A stretch of 64,000 nt of DNA from Lachnospiraceae bacterium. GTDB taxonomy: Bacteria > Bacillota > Clostridia > Lachnospirales > Lachnospiraceae. The first letter of the stretch is position 1, and each line of letters opens with the position of its first letter. The notes below the pieces were generated by a model, which worked only from the letters and a program-made list of their open reading frames with translations, searched no databases and was not told the DNA's origin. Made by a program: the position numbers and the translations under genes. Positions 10,706 to 18,427 of this stretch are shown piece by piece. The DNA lies in contig SVEQ01000010.1 of NCBI GenBank assembly GCA_015057325.1, positions 34,871-98,870 of the forward strand, read 5' to 3'.

Positions 10706-10957
10706 ATGTGTAACTCTTGTTTTAAGGACGATAAAAATAGAATCTTCACAACATTTACTGTGGAATACAAGGGGTGTATTATAATTATACGAAATGTTCC
10801 TTGCCTTGAGTGTCGGGTTTGCGGGGAAACTACTTTTACTGATGAGGTGTCTGCATGGCTTGATAGAATTGTTAATTCTGTTAAGAATATACCACAGGAT
10901 GTTTCGATTATCGATTATTCAAAATGGATGGAGTTATCCGGAAATCAATACTATTAG
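10706..10957 (+). CDS. YgiT-type zinc finger protein (MqsA-like antitoxin N-terminal domain)
   Basis: Two Cys pairs, CNSC at residues 2-5 and CRVCGE at about 36-41, with the intervening strand-rich segment, match the YgiT/MqsA zinc-binding domain. At 83 residues it lacks the C-terminal helix-turn-helix of full MqsA. Such proteins usually act as antitoxins and sit beside a small toxin gene. Here the upstream neighbours are a 75-residue unknown and a 23-residue frame, so the partner is uncertain or lost. The ATG follows GAGGGAGGGAG, an unusually strong site. Confidence 0.65.
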   Translation: MCNSCFKDDKNRIFTTFTVEYKGCIIIIRNVPCLECRVCGETTFTDEVSAWLDRIVNSVKNIPQDVSIIDYSKWMELSGNQYY

Positions 10958-10970
10958 TTTTGAGGTTATT

Positions 10971-11209
10971 ATGAAAGAACTTGATATAGAAAGAATTTAT
11001 AAACGTATAAAAAAACAATAAGTACCGAAGAAGCTCTAAAGGATGTTACTCCTATGAATTGGTCAGATGAAGTGCTTTCGGGGAATAAAGAAGTTGTTAT
11101 TACAGAAATAAGTATAAATGGAGAGAGCGAAGTAACAAGACCACAATTTAAGTTGCAATTTTTTGAGATAAATATTATAATTATACAAAATGTTGATAGA
11201 CGGACATAA
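10971..11209 (+). pseudogene. Small hypothetical gene frameshifted at an A7 run
   Basis: The ATG at 10971 reads MKELDIERIYKRIKK and meets a stop at 11019. After the A7 run at 11009-11015 the frame that is one base back continues as a convincing protein (TISTEEALKDVTPMNW then SDEVLSGNKEVVITEISING) to 11209. One extra A would restore it. Its last codons run through the repeat region at 11186. No family is named with confidence. It may be a real pseudogene or a homopolymer error. Confidence 0.5.
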
Positions 11210-11260
11210 TGTACGTGAAAAATGTTGATGTTTCAACATTATGTATATGCAAAATGTTGA
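11186..11260 (+). promoter_or_regulatory. Three AATGTTGA repeats at 32-bp spacing, one forming a dyad
   Basis: AATGTTGA begins at 11189, 11221 and 11253, exactly 32 bases apart (about three helical turns), so all three lie on the same face of DNA. CAAAATGTTGA is extended in copies one and three. The middle copy forms an inverted repeat with TCAACATT (11221-11240). The cluster ends 17 bases before the ATPase start and looks like a cooperative operator. Confidence 0.55.
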
Positions 11261-11277
11261 TGTGTGGGGAGGTGCCT

Positions 11278-12582
11278 ATGCTTAACCGTAAAATATATGG
11301 TGAATTAGTTGAATGGAAAAATCAAAAGGATAAGAAGTGTTTGATTATCAAAGGTGCACGTCAGGTGGGTAAGACGTATGCAATAAGAACTTTTGGGGAG
11401 AAAAATTATTCAGAAGTTGTTGAGATAAACTTTAAAGAAACACCGAGTATGCTGGAGGCTTTTTCAGGAGATTTGGATGTGGATACACTTGTATTGGCAT
11501 TACGTTTCCGTTTTCCTGAAAAGAAAATCAGTCCGGAATCAACTCTGATTTTTTTTGATGAAATCCAGGAGTGTCCGGAAGCAATTACTTCGCTTAAGTT
11601 CTGGACGGACGATTCACGATTTGATGTGATAGCATCAGGTTCTATGCTTGGAATAGATTACAACCGACCGTCTTCATATCCTGTTGGATATGTAGAATAT
11701 AAGAAAATGTACGGACTGGATTTTGAAGAGTTTTTGTGGGCACTTGGCGTTTCTGAAGAAATGATATCGGGGTTAGATAATTTATTTAAAGAGCGTAAGG
11801 CAGTACCGGATGCAATTCACTCACAGATGATGAAATATTTCAGATTGTACGCTTCGTTGGGTGGGATGCCGGAGGTGGTCCAAAAATATATTGAAACCAA
11901 AGATTTTAGAGAAGTTGATAAAATTCAGAAGCAGTTGCTAGAGGGATATATATACGATATTGCTCATTATGCGACCGCTGAGGAAAAACTAAAAGCAGAA
12001 AAATGTTTTTCTTCGCTTTCAAGACAGCTTTTGGATAAAGAAAATCACAAGTTTCAGTACAAAGAAATTGAGAAGGGTGCACGGGCACAGAAATATTATT
12101 CAAGTATTGAATGGTTGACCAAAGCGGATATTATTCATTTGTGTAAAACGGTTACAGATATAAAATATGATTTGGATGATTATGCACGACATGATTTTTT
12201 CAGAGCCTATACGAATGATTTATCCTTGCTCATTCCTATGAAGGATTTTTCTTTAAAACAGCATATCACGGAAAACACTTTGTCTGGAAATACAAAAGGT
12301 GGATTATACGAATGTGTGATTGCGGATATTCTAATAAAAAAAGGATATAAGATATATTTTTATAAGAATGAAACGACAAGAAAAGAACTGGATTTTATAA
12401 TTCAAAAGGATGGCGAAGTTATTCCTATTGAGGTGAAGAGTGGCAATACAAAGTCATATTCCTTAAACCAATTTGTGAAAAAAGGTACGGTTAGTAAAGC
12501 ATACAAATTAATCGATGGAAATGTTGGTGAGAACGAGGATGGTATAGTAAGTATGCCACTGTATATGGCGATGTTTTTGTAA
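11278..12582 (+). CDS. AAA ATPase with DUF4143-type C-terminus
   Basis: A Walker A loop (GARQVGKT, about residues 27-34) and a Walker B-like IFFDEIQECPEA near residue 95 belong to the AAA_14 family. The C-terminal region ends with a DUF4143/PD-(D/E)XK-like segment (ELDFIIQKDGEVIPIEVKSG, near residue 385). At 434 residues the gene is full length. Members are common, often present in many copies per genome, and their biological role is poorly understood. The ATG at 11278 follows GGGGAGGTG; upstream in-frame starts fall inside the repeat cluster. Its location beside decayed toxin-antitoxin genes suggests a mobile accessory gene. Confidence 0.85.
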   Translation: MLNRKIYGELVEWKNQKDKKCLIIKGARQVGKTYAIRTFGEKNYSEVVEINFKETPSMLEAFSGDLDVDTLVLALRFRFPEKKISPESTLIFFDEIQECPEAITSLKFWTDDSRFDVIASGSMLGIDYNRPSSYPVGYVEYKKMYGLDFEEFLWALGVSEEMISGLDNLFKERKAVPDAIHSQMMKYFRLYASLGGMPEVVQKYIETKDFREVDKIQKQLLEGYIYDIAHYATAEEKLKAEKCFSSLSRQLLDKENHKFQYKEIEKGARAQKYYSSIEWLTKADIIHLCKTVTDIKYDLDDYARHDFFRAYTNDLSLLIPMKDFSLKQHITENTLSGNTKGGLYECVIADILIKKGYKIYFYKNETTRKELDFIIQKDGEVIPIEVKSGNTKSYSLNQFVKKGTVSKAYKLIDGNVGENEDGIVSMPLYMAMFL

Positions 12583-12604
12583 ACAGTAATAAGTGGGTGA
12601 TTGC

Positions 12605-12832
12605 ATGAATAAAGCAAAGAGAAAAGAATACAAGAAAAAATTCAAGATTTACAGGCTTTGGATGAGGATTGCAAGCATACTGATTTTTGCGTGTTTTGTG
12701 TTGTATGTAATGACAAGAAATTATTTCTTTGTCTGGATGTCAGGTGCATATTTGATTTTGGGGTTAATAGCATCTGTTTTTGCACAAGTTATGCGCAGAA
12801 AATACAAACAGTGCCGTAATTATGAGGACTGA
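12605..12832 (+). CDS. Small two-helix membrane protein
   Basis: A basic N-terminus (MNKAKRKEYKKKFK) is followed by two hydrophobic helices (about residues 21-38 and 44-64) and a basic tail with QVMRRKYKQCRNYED. No family recognised. The ATG at 12605 was chosen over an upstream GTG because of the GGGTGA spacing. It ends 22 bases before the cas6 start. Confidence 0.6.
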   Translation: MNKAKRKEYKKKFKIYRLWMRIASILIFACFVLYVMTRNYFFVWMSGAYLILGLIASVFAQVMRRKYKQCRNYED

Positions 12833-12854
12833 ATATCATCTTGGAGGAAACTAT

Positions 12855-13817
12855 ATGAATGATGCTTTAGAAACAATAAAAGATATACGATATGTGAAAT
12901 TAAAGTTTAAGGTTGTAATGACGGAGGATACAGTCCTTACAAAAAATAAAGGATCAGCACTTCGTGGTGGTATGGGAGAAATGTTGCTTCGCGCTAACTG
13001 TATTCGAGACAGAGACTGTGAAAAGTGTGATTTTGAGAAAGAGTGTATAGTTCAAAGAACCATGTATTCCAAAATGGACAAAAGACCTTCATTTATGTCA
13101 GAGGGTGATAGTGTAGGCTATGTTTTGGAGTGTTATGACCATAGGGAACAATTTGTGGCGGGTGATGAACTGTCATTTAATCTAATTCTGTTTGGAAAAA
13201 GTATAGTGTATTTAAGCCAGTATCTTAATGCGTTCTACGCACTTGGAAGGTCGGGACTTGGCAGAAATAAAAGCAAGTTTGAAGTTGTTGAGGTACAAAA
13301 CTCCGTAGGACTTCCGATTCTTGACGGAACCAATGTATATATGGAGCGTTACAAGGTAGAAACACTTGGGAACTACATAAACTACAGGCGAAAAAAACTA
13401 TTAGAAAATGGGAATATATCAGGCGATGATTGCGGTTCATTTTCAATAAGATTTAACAATCCGCTTACGGTAAAATATCATGGAAACTTTATTAAGGAAT
13501 TCAGCGTGGATGCGGTTGTTAAGGCATTGATTAGAAGACTGTATATTCTTCAATGTTTTGAGGAGATTGAAAGTGATCTTATCGATTGGTACCCGAAAAC
13601 ACTTCCTGTAATGAAGGATGAGGAACATTATGATGTGTCAATAAAACGTCATTCTAATCGTAAGAAAAGTGATATTGTGCTTAAGGGTATAGAAGGAAAA
13701 ATGACTATAGAAAAAGTAAGTCCTGTTCTGCTTAATTTGCTGTTGGCGGGCGAAATAACCCATATCGGCAAGAATACAAGTTTCGGTTTCGGTGGATATA
13801 TAATCAGTACTAATTAA
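12855..13817 (+). CDS. cas6: CRISPR-associated Cas6 endoribonuclease (PF10040-like)
   Basis: Cas6 cuts the repeat hairpin of pre-crRNA and leaves the 8-base 5' handle. The protein shows the LRGGMGEMLLRANC segment with four cysteines (C49, C55, C58, C64), a feature of this Cas6 branch. The C-terminal glycine loop is ITHIGKNTSFGFGGYIIS, which binds the repeat RNA. At 320 residues its length is normal. The ATG follows GGAGGA at 12843. It is encoded 6.8 kb upstream of cas10, separated by two WYL genes and a three-gene operon, which is unusual. The general base expected near the N-terminus cannot be assigned by eye. Confidence 0.85.
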   Translation: MNDALETIKDIRYVKLKFKVVMTEDTVLTKNKGSALRGGMGEMLLRANCIRDRDCEKCDFEKECIVQRTMYSKMDKRPSFMSEGDSVGYVLECYDHREQFVAGDELSFNLILFGKSIVYLSQYLNAFYALGRSGLGRNKSKFEVVEVQNSVGLPILDGTNVYMERYKVETLGNYINYRRKKLLENGNISGDDCGSFSIRFNNPLTVKYHGNFIKEFSVDAVVKALIRRLYILQCFEEIESDLIDWYPKTLPVMKDEEHYDVSIKRHSNRKKSDIVLKGIEGKMTIEKVSPVLLNLLLAGEITHIGKNTSFGFGGYIISTN

Positions 13818-13829
13818 AGGAGAAATGAT

Positions 13830-15179
13830 ATGACATCAGCGAATTTCTTTGAAAACTTCAATGATGAACTTCGTCCGTATATGGCAGATGTGTTTAGATA
13901 TGGTTGCTATGGAGATGAGAGATATCTTCCGTTATTATCTAACAAAAAGTCAGAAACCGTGTACAAGAAGTTACCGAAGATAAGTGATGCGGTAGGTAAT
14001 GATGTGTTTGCACATGCAGGCAGAGGTGCCGGTAAGAATTCGGGTTCGTTTCGTTTTCAATATGACAGGTATAGCCATGATATTAATTACCTTGTAAAAC
14101 TATATCAACACAGGGCGTTTCAGTCTAGAAATGCTTTGCCGTGTATGCTGTTGATTCTTCAGTATGCATATGAAATGTGTGATGAAAACGATGATGAATT
14201 AATTACTTTTGGCTCATTTATTTCTACAAGCGAAGTTGATTACAATATCATTTTTGACGAAGATACGATTAATAATTATTTCAGCAATGTTTTCAGCCAA
14301 AACGGCGTTCTGATAAAAGAGAAAAAGGGTCAGTACAGACTTGCGTATAACCCGTTAGATGTTTTCGTGGATGATGATTATGCTCTTGAAGAATTAAAGG
14401 AAGTGTACGATGCTCTTGAGTTATATTCGTATCGAGCTCCTGTAAAAACTCCTGTTAATATGGCAATGGAAACGCTGAGAAGATACATATACTGGAAAAC
14501 ATCAAGACGCGTTAAACCCAAAAGAATAATGGGTTGTGAGTACAATTATATATTTACCGTACTCGATGATGAGTGTAGTCTGGATTTGACAGAAGCGATA
14601 CAAAAAAAGAGTTTTCTCAAATGCTTTAAATATATGCAGACGGATTATACATATATTTATCCGATAAAACTTGTGACAGAAACTCGCTATGGCAGGCAGT
14701 ATCTTATTGCCATTGAATGGGATGGAACATTTTCTGATTCGGTTATTTCATCGATTCGTATTGATAAAATACATAGAGTGGAGAACTTGGCGGAAGAAGA
14801 AAAGTCAATGGCACCAAACTTTGAGAGTTTTGAAGAACGCATAGATAAAGCCATGGAGCTCCTTGACAGAAGTTTCACGGTTGAGGCATCGGATATAGAT
14901 AACATCATAACCATACGTTTTGAAAAGGAATATGGCGGAAGAAATATATACCAAGAGGTTTTGGAAGATTTGCACGGCGGTGAGTTGGTCAGCGAAGATG
15001 ATGATAGTTTTGTTGTGGCACTGCGCGTGTCACGGGTTGATGGATTAAAACCATGGCTTAGACAATTCGGACGTGCTTTTAGTGTGGTTGAGGATAGTGA
15101 GGATGCTAAGAAACTTGCATTGCAGATTAAGAATAGTCTTAACTTGATGAGGAAGAATTATGGAATTGTTTCAGATTAA
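13830..15179 (+). CDS. WYL-domain protein 1
   Basis: The 449-residue protein has an N-terminal region with a possible helical DNA-binding part (about 80-180). The WYL-like core runs from about 240 to 315 (YIYPIKLVTETRYGRQYLIA then IEWDG), and a C-terminal extension follows. WYL proteins sense ligands, often nucleic acid, and regulate defence genes including CRISPR loci. It follows cas6 by 12 bases and overlaps the next WYL gene by 20 bases, so cas6 and both WYL genes form one operon. Whether it regulates the III-D genes is inference. A classical helix-turn-helix is not obvious. Confidence 0.7.
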   Translation: MTSANFFENFNDELRPYMADVFRYGCYGDERYLPLLSNKKSETVYKKLPKISDAVGNDVFAHAGRGAGKNSGSFRFQYDRYSHDINYLVKLYQHRAFQSRNALPCMLLILQYAYEMCDENDDELITFGSFISTSEVDYNIIFDEDTINNYFSNVFSQNGVLIKEKKGQYRLAYNPLDVFVDDDYALEELKEVYDALELYSYRAPVKTPVNMAMETLRRYIYWKTSRRVKPKRIMGCEYNYIFTVLDDECSLDLTEAIQKKSFLKCFKYMQTDYTYIYPIKLVTETRYGRQYLIAIEWDGTFSDSVISSIRIDKIHRVENLAEEEKSMAPNFESFEERIDKAMELLDRSFTVEASDIDNIITIRFEKEYGGRNIYQEVLEDLHGGELVSEDDDSFVVALRVSRVDGLKPWLRQFGRAFSVVEDSEDAKKLALQIKNSLNLMRKNYGIVSD

Positions 15180-16242
15180 TAAAAATCGTCTGCTTGAGAT
15201 ATCATCAGATGTTGTCAATAGGATTACCCTGATGAACAGAACAGAGTTAAAAGCGTTGACTAAAGAGCAAATACGCATCATATTTTGTGAAGAGATGGGC
15301 GTTACTCCTGACAATAAAAAACTTGATATGCTGCAAAAAGGCGAGTGGGGTCAGGCGGTTGAAAAAATATATAGAGGTGTGGAAGTCTTAAATGATCCTG
15401 AGATAATGGAATCATTTAATCAGGAATTCTTAACTGAAACACTCACGAAAAAAAGAACGGAAGATGATACATATATCCCGATTGCTGAAGTGCCGGTTGT
15501 CCTTACATCAGCAGAGCGACAGGCGTTTTCGGGACTGCTTAATGATAAGTATTCGTGTATGATGATGTCGGAAGAAACTGAGGCAAAACTTCGTAACGCC
15601 ATGCAAAAATCATGCGAACTTAACGGTGACTCTGATGAAGATATTGATTCATCGTGCTGGACATATAAGGAACAGTGGATTCAAAGTGACAAAGATATAC
15701 GGCAGCATTTATTCATAATCAGACAGGCAATACTTGATAAAAGATGTGTCAAATTATATATAAATGATTCCGTGCTTGAGGTAATGCCTTACAGGTTGAT
15801 ATATACACCTCGAAAAAACGGTCTTTTTCTTCTTGCCGTCGTTGAAGATGATGTGCGTAAAATAATGCTTTGTGATGTGGATAAAGTTGAAACTACCAAG
15901 GATTTGATACGTGCAGATATAGATGATGTTATAGACAGAGAAAAACGCATACTTGAACTGCAAATATTAAGCTATGACCGAGTTAAAGCTGATGAGATTA
16001 CGGAAGATAATAGGGAATACTATGACAAATGGCGAGAGAATGTGTTGGAACGATGCTTTGCTGTGTTTTCGCATCTTAACAAGACTGCAAAGTATTATCA
16101 GGAGACAGATGAACATCATATATCTGTAACCTATTATGCATTTGACGAGGAAGAGATAACAAAAGATGTTCTTGCACTTGGCGAATATGTTGTTGTCAAA
16201 TCTCCTGAATCGATAATTGAGAGAATTAAAGCAATATTATAA
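15160..16242 (+). CDS. WYL-domain protein 2
   Basis: At 360 residues it is a distant partner of the preceding protein. The WYL-like part (about residues 185-245) reads AILDKRCVKLYINDSVLEVM and then PYRLIYTPRKNGLFLLAVV. The first 180 residues are helical and Lys/Glu rich, and the C-terminal part resembles the WYL C-terminal extension. The ATG at 15160 lies inside the end of WYL protein 1, which indicates translational coupling and suggests a heteromeric pair. A strong terminator follows at 16255. Confidence 0.65.
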   Translation: MELFQINKNRLLEISSDVVNRITLMNRTELKALTKEQIRIIFCEEMGVTPDNKKLDMLQKGEWGQAVEKIYRGVEVLNDPEIMESFNQEFLTETLTKKRTEDDTYIPIAEVPVVLTSAERQAFSGLLNDKYSCMMMSEETEAKLRNAMQKSCELNGDSDEDIDSSCWTYKEQWIQSDKDIRQHLFIIRQAILDKRCVKLYINDSVLEVMPYRLIYTPRKNGLFLLAVVEDDVRKIMLCDVDKVETTKDLIRADIDDVIDREKRILELQILSYDRVKADEITEDNREYYDKWRENVLERCFAVFSHLNKTAKYYQETDEHHISVTYYAFDEEEITKDVLALGEYVVVKSPESIIERIKAIL

Positions 16243-16254
16243 AGAATTATAGAA

Positions 16255-16286
16255 GAATCTGTAACGAAAGTTGCAGGTTCTTTTTT
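16255..16286 (+). terminator. Rho-independent terminator after the cas6-WYL-WYL operon
   Basis: An 11-base stem, GAATCTGTAAC with GTTGCAGGTTC (two mismatches), a GAAA loop and a T6 tract. It separates the cas6 operon from the MoxR operon. Confidence 0.85.
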
Positions 16287-16287
16287 G

Positions 16288-16311
16288 GTGCATCTGTTTT
16301 GGGTGAAACTT
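16288..16311 (+). promoter_or_regulatory. Second copy of the 24-bp motif, upstream of the MoxR operon
   Basis: It is 21 of 24 bases identical to 7606-7629, with the three differences at positions 8, 9 and 18 of the motif. It begins immediately after the terminator T-tract and lies 69 bases upstream of the MoxR ATG, the same geometry as the first copy. Confidence 0.45.
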
Positions 16312-16379
16312 AATTATCGGATGACTTATAATTCGATTATGAAGTGAAGAGAAAAAGATGATAAATGGAGGGATTTATT

Positions 16380-17321
16380 ATGATGAATCAGATTATAAGT
16401 GAAATTGGAAAAGTTGTTAAAGGGAAAAATGATGTCGTTGAAAAGGTACTTATCGCTTTGTTTGCGGGTGGACATATTCTTATGGAGGATGAGCCGGGAC
16501 TTGGTAAGACCACTCTTGCCAAAGCGGTTTCTAAAGTTTTGGGACTTGAAAGCGGTCGTATTCAGTTCACACCTGATACAATGCCGTCTGATATAACGGG
16601 TTACATGAATTACAACGAGAAGGAAAGAGATTTTGAGTTCAGGGAAGGTGCTGTTATGTGCAATCTGTTGCTGGCAGATGAAATCAATCGTACCTCTGCA
16701 AAGACGCAGGCCGCATTGTTAGAGGCAATGGAGGAGAGAACGGTAACCGTTGACAGTACAACGTATTCTCTTCCTAATCCGTTTGCGGTTATAGCAACTC
16801 AAAATCCTCTTACAAGTGGAGGAACACAGCCGTTGCCTGATTCCCAACTTGACAGATTCATGGTAAGACTTTCGATGGGATATCCTGATGTTAATGCACA
16901 GCTGGAAATGCTAATGGGAACAAAACAGGCAGAACTTAGACAGTTAATGACAGTTGAGCAGTTTGTTGCTTTACAACAGAATATACAGGATGTTGTTTTG
17001 TCCGGTGAGGTTTGCGAGTATATCGTCAAACTTTGTGAAAGTACAAGACACAGTCAGGACATTGTCACAGGTGTCAGCTGTCGTGGTGCAAAATCACTGG
17101 TTAATATGTGCAAATCAACAGCCTACTTTAGTGGCAGAAACTATATTATTCCGGAGGATGTTGAGAAAGTATTTGTTGATGTTGTATCGCACAGATTAGT
17201 GTTGTCGCCCAAATTAAGATCCGGCAATGTTAGTCAAAATGATGCCGCAAAACGTATTCTGGAAAGCTGTCAGAAACCAAGACTTTTACATGGTGTTTGG
17301 AACAGAAAAGTTGCCGTATAG
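16380..17321 (+). CDS. MoxR-family AAA+ ATPase
   Basis: A chaperone-like AAA+ ATPase. The Walker A loop is DEPGLGKTTLAK (about residues 38-49), the Walker B LLADEINR (near 100), and the sensor-1 asparagine lies in IATQNP (near 140). At 313 residues the length is normal. MoxR proteins are typically encoded with DUF58 proteins and a transglutaminase-like membrane protein, exactly as here, and are thought to help metal loading or maturation of cell-envelope complexes. The ATG at 16380 follows GGAGGG. The gene has its own promoter candidate at 16288. Confidence 0.92.
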   Translation: MMNQIISEIGKVVKGKNDVVEKVLIALFAGGHILMEDEPGLGKTTLAKAVSKVLGLESGRIQFTPDTMPSDITGYMNYNEKERDFEFREGAVMCNLLLADEINRTSAKTQAALLEAMEERTVTVDSTTYSLPNPFAVIATQNPLTSGGTQPLPDSQLDRFMVRLSMGYPDVNAQLEMLMGTKQAELRQLMTVEQFVALQQNIQDVVLSGEVCEYIVKLCESTRHSQDIVTGVSCRGAKSLVNMCKSTAYFSGRNYIIPEDVEKVFVDVVSHRLVLSPKLRSGNVSQNDAAKRILESCQKPRLLHGVWNRKVAV

Positions 17322-17340
17322 ATGAAGGGAGTGAATGATC

Positions 17341-18399
17341 ATGTCAAAACGAATTATTTGGAGTTTTGTAATAGCAGTACTTGTATGTGCATGCGTATGG
17401 GTAAATGAGCCTGCATCATTTATTCTTGCAATCTTTGCTCTTGGAGTTGTCGTTGCTGATATATTTTGTTGTGCCATAGGAAGTTTGTTCTTGGATTTTG
17501 ATATTGAAGCTTGTACAGATGAGCAAAGTGGCAGTATTACATGGATTCTTAATATGAAGAACAGGTCGATAATACCGGTGTTTGGCATAGAAATAAAGCT
17601 TGCTTTTGAAAATCTTCTGACTAGCGGGCAAAGCGACTGTATGATTTATATGGCTATGAAACCGAGACAGAAATATGTCGAAGCATTGCCGCTTAAGGGC
17701 GTGCACTGCGGAAGATTGGAAAGCGAGATTAAGTCGGTACATGTTAAGGGTTTATTCGGACTTTGCAATATATCCGTGCCGTGTAAATGTCAGGCCGGCA
17801 ATTATGGCTTCCCGCTTAAGAAGGAAATATACGTTAATCCGACAACGTCGGTGACAACTTCTTGCGGTGACGAGGGCAGGCTGCTTCACAAAAAAGGCGA
17901 TGATCATTCGGAGATTCTTAAGATACGTGAGTTTGTCAAAGGTGATAATCCAAAGCTTATACATCATAAGCTTTCAAGCCGTATGGGAAAGAAGATGGTA
18001 AGAGAGTATGATTCAAGAATATTTGATAGGATTTTGGTGTTTTTCTGTGTGGGAGAGTCGCCGAGTGAAAAAATGATTAATGACGTGGTAAACAATATGA
18101 GTGCCTGCTGCAAAGGATACTTGGCTAATGGAGATGAGATTGATGTACTGCTTATGCAGCGGGATAAGTCCGTCTCTACTAAATACCACATTGCAAACAT
18201 TTCGGATTATGAAAGCTTTATCACACATGTGTTAGACGGAAATCTTGAAATGAACAGGACAGCGGTTATGGAGAGATTGTTAAGCGAAAATGTTTTGAAG
18301 GAATATGTTCAAATCTTATGTGTAAATGACAGATATGACGACTCTTTGGCTGAACTTGGTGTCGCGCAGTATAGCGTATGTGAAACGGAGGCTGCTTGA
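17341..18399 (+). CDS. DUF58-domain protein
   Basis: Two hydrophobic N-terminal helices (about residues 6-42) precede a beta-rich region. The DUF58 core follows near residue 195 (ILKIREFVKGDNPKLIHHKL then SSRMGKKMVREYDSR), with a von Willebrand-like fold after it. These proteins are usual partners of MoxR ATPases. The ATG at 17341 has the better spacing from AAGGGAGTGA than the ATG six bases upstream. The gene starts 19 bases after the MoxR stop. Confidence 0.88.
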   Translation: MSKRIIWSFVIAVLVCACVWVNEPASFILAIFALGVVVADIFCCAIGSLFLDFDIEACTDEQSGSITWILNMKNRSIIPVFGIEIKLAFENLLTSGQSDCMIYMAMKPRQKYVEALPLKGVHCGRLESEIKSVHVKGLFGLCNISVPCKCQAGNYGFPLKKEIYVNPTTSVTTSCGDEGRLLHKKGDDHSEILKIREFVKGDNPKLIHHKLSSRMGKKMVREYDSRIFDRILVFFCVGESPSEKMINDVVNNMSACCKGYLANGDEIDVLLMQRDKSVSTKYHIANISDYESFITHVLDGNLEMNRTAVMERLLSENVLKEYVQILCVNDRYDDSLAELGVAQYSVCETEAA

Positions 18400-18427
18400 A
18401 GATGTAATGAAGAAAGGAAGTGTAATT

